Below are positions 7,694 through 9,946 of a stretch of DNA of 9,946 nt, one piece after another. Source of the stretch: Bacillota bacterium (GTDB lineage: Bacteria > Bacillota > Clostridia > Christensenellales > Aristaeellaceae); the NCBI GenBank assembly GCA_023435435.1, contig JAEYRW010000022.1, forward strand, positions 1 to 9,946, in the 5' to 3' direction. The position numbers were made by a program, and so were the translations under genes. Every line of letters starts with the position of its first letter. Within the stretch, counting starts at the first letter, position 1. Below the pieces are notes generated by a model that was not told the DNA's origin, did not search any database, and saw only the letters and a list, made by a program, of their open reading frames with translations.

Positions 7694-8377
7694 ATGAAAG
7701 CAATGGAAAAAATGACGGTTGAAAGCCTGTTTTCGCTGGAGCACACCATCGCGGCGGGGCTGTTTCGCGGGATCGACTGCCCGTGGGAGGCTCTCTCCGG
7801 GATCAAGGACTTTATCCTGAAGCTGGGCGAGACCTTGGGCGACACGTTTGAAAAGCGCGGCGAGGGCATCTGGATCGCCAAAAGCGCGCAGGTCGCGCCC
7901 ACGGCGTACATCGGCGGGCCGTGCATCATCGACGAGAACGCAGAGATCCGGCACTGCGCGTTCATCCGGGGAAGCGCAATCATCGGGAAAAACGCGGTGA
8001 TCGGCAACTCCACCGAGGTCAAAAACGCGGTGATCTTCGACGGCGCACAGGTGCCGCACTTCAACTACGTGGGCGACAGCGTGCTGGGATACAAGGCACA
8101 CATGGGCGCGGGCGCGGTGACGAGCAACGTCAAAAGCGACAAGACCAACGTGACCATCCGCCTGGGCGCGGCAAAGATCGAAACGGGGCTGCGGAAATTC
8201 GGCGCAATGCTCGGCGACTGCGTGGAGGTGGGCTGCAACAGCGTGCTCAACCCGGGCACAGTGATCGGCAGAAACACAACGGTCTATCCCCTGTCGCGGG
8301 TGCGCGGCTTCGTGGACGCGGCGTCGATCTTCAAGGCCCCCGACGACATCGTGAAGAAAAAGGCAAGGGAGGTATAG
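7694..8377 (+). CDS. Left-handed beta-helix protein resembling the acetyltransferase half of GlmU
   Basis: A 227-residue protein made of hexapeptide repeats. Residues 1-55 are helical. From about 58 to 205 there are repeated [LIV]-G-x4 turns (IWIAKSAQVAPTAYIGG, CIIDENAEI, SAIIGKNAVIGNS, then NPGTVIGRNTTVYP). The segment PHFNYVGDSVLGYKAHMGAGAV (121-142) lines up with the GlmU acetyltransferase motif GHLTYLGD...IGAGT, so His122 occupies the place of the catalytic histidine. The nucleotidyltransferase half of GlmU is missing, so it may be a standalone glucosamine-1-phosphate N-acetyltransferase or a related sugar-phosphate enzyme. Position immediately before glmM (1 bp gap) supports an amino-sugar role. 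The start at 7694 is fixed by a perfect AAAGGAGGTGA site. Confidence 0.82.
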   Translation: MKAMEKMTVESLFSLEHTIAAGLFRGIDCPWEALSGIKDFILKLGETLGDTFEKRGEGIWIAKSAQVAPTAYIGGPCIIDENAEIRHCAFIRGSAIIGKNAVIGNSTEVKNAVIFDGAQVPHFNYVGDSVLGYKAHMGAGAVTSNVKSDKTNVTIRLGAAKIETGLRKFGAMLGDCVEVGCNSVLNPGTVIGRNTTVYPLSRVRGFVDAASIFKAPDDIVKKKAREV

Positions 8378-8378
8378 A

Positions 8379-9758
8379 ATGGGAAGACTCTTTGGAACCG
8401 ACGGCGTGCGCGGCATTGCCAACGAGGCCCTGACCTGCGAACTGGCCATGGAACTGGGCGCGGCGGCGGCGATGGTGCTCACGGGCTCCAACGCGCGCAG
8501 GCGGCCCGTCATCGCCATCGGCATGGACAGCCGCATCTCCTCCGACATGCTGGCGCTGTCCGTTGCGGCGGGGCTCTGCTCCGTGGGCGCGGACGTCATC
8601 ATGCTGGGCGTGGTGCCCACCCCGGCGGTGGCGTATCTCGTGGGCAAATACAAGGCGGACGCGGGCGTCATGATTTCGGCGTCCCACAATCCGGCGGACT
8701 TCAACGGCATCAAGATTTTCTCCGGCGACGGCACCAAGCTCCCGGATGAGCTCGAAGAGCGCATCGAGGCCATCACCCTCGACAAGGTGGCGAAGCCCCA
8801 CCGGCCCCTGGGCGCGGGCATCGGCAAGGTCAGTTACGCAAGCGCGCGCGCCGTCCGTGATTATGTGGAACACCTCATCTCCACCGTCGCGTTCTCGCTG
8901 GACGGCCTCAAAATCGCCGTGGACTGCGCCAACGGCGCGGCCAGCATGACGGCAAAATCCCTGTTTGAAACCCTGGGCGCGGACGCGCAGATTCTGTTTT
9001 GCGAACCCGACGGCATGAACATCAACGACGGCTGCGGCTCCACCCACATGGAGAGGCTGACCCAATTTGTCGTTGAAAACGGCCTCGACGCGGGCGTGGC
9101 CTTCGACGGCGACGCCGACCGATGCCTCATGGTCGACGAAAAGGGCAACCAGATCGACGGCGACATGGTCATGGCCATTTGCGCGCTGGACATGAAAAAG
9201 CGCGGACGGCTGGCGAAAAACAGCGTCGTGGGCACCATCATGACCAACCTCGGCTTTGTCAAATTCTGCGAGCGCGAGGGCATCAACTTCGTCGCCACCA
9301 AGGTCGGCGACCGCTACGTGCTTGAGGAAATGCTGCTCGAGGACTATTATTTCGGCGGCGAACAGTCCGGCCACGTCATCTTCCGCGACTTTGCCACCAC
9401 CGGCGACGGACAGCTCACCGCCATCCAGCTGCTCTCCCTGATGCGGCGCGAAGGCAGACCCCTCTCCGAGCTCTCCGCGGCCATGACCCGCTATCCCCAG
9501 TCGATGATCAACGTGCGCGTCAGCCCCGAAGGCAAGCTCGCCTTCTACACGGATCCCGACGTCCGCGCCGCCATCGAGGACGCCAGGCGCGAACTCGGCG
9601 CCGACGGACGCATCGTCGTGCGTACATCCGGCACCGAACCCCTCATCCGCGTCATGACCGAGGGCGCCGACGGCGACAAAATTCGCACCGTCTGCAAGTC
9701 CGTGGCCGACACCATTCAGACACTGCTGGGAGACCTGCACGAAACGACAAGCGCCTGA
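8379..9758 (+). CDS. glmM: Phosphoglucosamine mutase
   Basis: Interconverts glucosamine-6-phosphate and glucosamine-1-phosphate in the cytoplasm, on the path to UDP-GlcNAc for peptidoglycan. The 459-residue protein (family about 445-460) has all four active-site elements: MGRLFGTDGVRG at the N-terminus, the phosphoserine loop ISASHNPADFNG with Ser102, the metal-binding loop DGDADR (243-248), the sugar-binding loop GGEQSGH (326-332), and the phosphate-binding loop RTSGTEPLIRV (415-425). It starts 1 bp after the beta-helix gene and behind GGGAGGT, so the pair is co-transcribed. Its last codons (AGC GCC TGA, 9750-9758) form the 5' strand of a glmS ribozyme, so the stop codon is part of the ribozyme and the cleavage bond lies inside the AGC codon. 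This is an unusual overlap. Confidence 0.97.
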   Translation: MGRLFGTDGVRGIANEALTCELAMELGAAAAMVLTGSNARRRPVIAIGMDSRISSDMLALSVAAGLCSVGADVIMLGVVPTPAVAYLVGKYKADAGVMISASHNPADFNGIKIFSGDGTKLPDELEERIEAITLDKVAKPHRPLGAGIGKVSYASARAVRDYVEHLISTVAFSLDGLKIAVDCANGAASMTAKSLFETLGADAQILFCEPDGMNINDGCGSTHMERLTQFVVENGLDAGVAFDGDADRCLMVDEKGNQIDGDMVMAICALDMKKRGRLAKNSVVGTIMTNLGFVKFCEREGINFVATKVGDRYVLEEMLLEDYYFGGEQSGHVIFRDFATTGDGQLTAIQLLSLMRREGRPLSELSAAMTRYPQSMINVRVSPEGKLAFYTDPDVRAAIEDARRELGADGRIVVRTSGTEPLIRVMTEGADGDKIRTVCKSVADTIQTLLGDLHETTSA

Positions 9759-9877
9759 GCCGCTTCGCGGCTGACGAGGTGGGGAGTGATCGAATCTTCG
9801 GCGGATGCTCCCCCGGCGACGGAACGCCGTAACCCGGCCTACAAACACGCGGGCAACCGCAGGACAAAACGGCCGGG
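9750..9877 (+). ncRNA. glmS ribozyme (glucosamine-6-phosphate-activated self-cleaving riboswitch)
   Basis: Cis-acting RNA that cleaves itself when glucosamine-6-phosphate binds, lowering glmS mRNA. The sequence follows the class consensus throughout. The cleavage site is A9750/G9751 before GCGCC. P1 is AGCCGC/GCGGCT (9758-9763 with 9767-9772). The conserved core then reads GACGAGGTGGGG ... ATCGA ... TTCGGCGGATG. P2 is GGGGAG (9781-9786) with CTCCCC (9808-9813), and CGCC (9752-9755) can pair with GGCG (9800-9803) as P2.2. P3 is CGGCG/CGCCG (9814-9829). P4 is CCCGGCC (9833-9839) with GGCCGGG (9871-9877), and P4.1 is GCGG-GCAA-CCGC (9849-9860), followed by the conserved AGGACAAAA. All expected helices including the P4 domain are present, so it should be active. 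The glmS gene it would control lies beyond the window. Confidence 0.95.
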
Positions 9878-9879
9878 AG

Positions 9880-9946
<67 letters not shown>

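Noticed and set aside
8331..9848. A 505-codon minus-strand open frame opposite glmM and the ribozyme
   Set aside because: It mirrors glmM codons, covers a clear ribozyme, and shows no recognisable motif.

Overview
The window is about 65% GC by eye. It looks like the end of a contig from a high-GC member of the Bacillota, most likely a clostridial lineage. The supporting signs are a serine dehydratase split into two subunits (SdaAB and SdaAA), AGGAGG-type ribosome binding sites, sigma-A-like promoters, short overlapping operons, and a glmS ribozyme, an RNA class found mainly in Bacillota. Species cannot be named from the sequence alone.

Layout. Positions 11-5013 hold a tightly packed minus-strand operon, read right to left: a class I SAM-dependent methyltransferase (RlmI/YccW-like), a 642-residue ABC-F ATPase, a small two-helix membrane protein, sdaAB, and sdaAA. 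The first four genes overlap or nearly touch. The last two are separated by a 232-bp spacer rich in inverted repeats. A TATAAT promoter at about 5031-5060 serves this operon, and its -35 region lies in the T-tract of the terminator of the preceding gene. That preceding gene (5271-5774, minus) encodes a small membrane-anchored protein with an Ada-like Cys/His metal-binding motif, and it has its own near-consensus promoter at 5817-5845.

From about 5969 a divergent plus-strand series begins behind an extended -10 promoter: a J-domain protein, a probable intrinsic terminator, a secreted NlpC/P60 peptidase, a phosphoribosyltransferase of the adenine-PRT type, a left-handed beta-helix protein resembling the acetyltransferase half of GlmU, and glmM.

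The most interesting element is at the right end. A complete, well-matched glmS ribozyme occupies about 9750-9877, directly after glmM and overlapping its 3' end. The predicted cleavage bond (A9750/G9751) lies inside the penultimate glmM codon. Self-cleavage in response to glucosamine-6-phosphate would therefore cut glmM away from its stop codon, as well as destabilising the presumed downstream glmS message. GlmS makes glucosamine-6-P, GlmM converts it to glucosamine-1-P, and the GlmU-like protein next door may act on the following step, so the right end looks like a UDP-GlcNAc supply operon. The glmS gene itself is not present: the window ends in 64 consecutive G residues (9883-9946), which look like a sequencing or assembly artefact.
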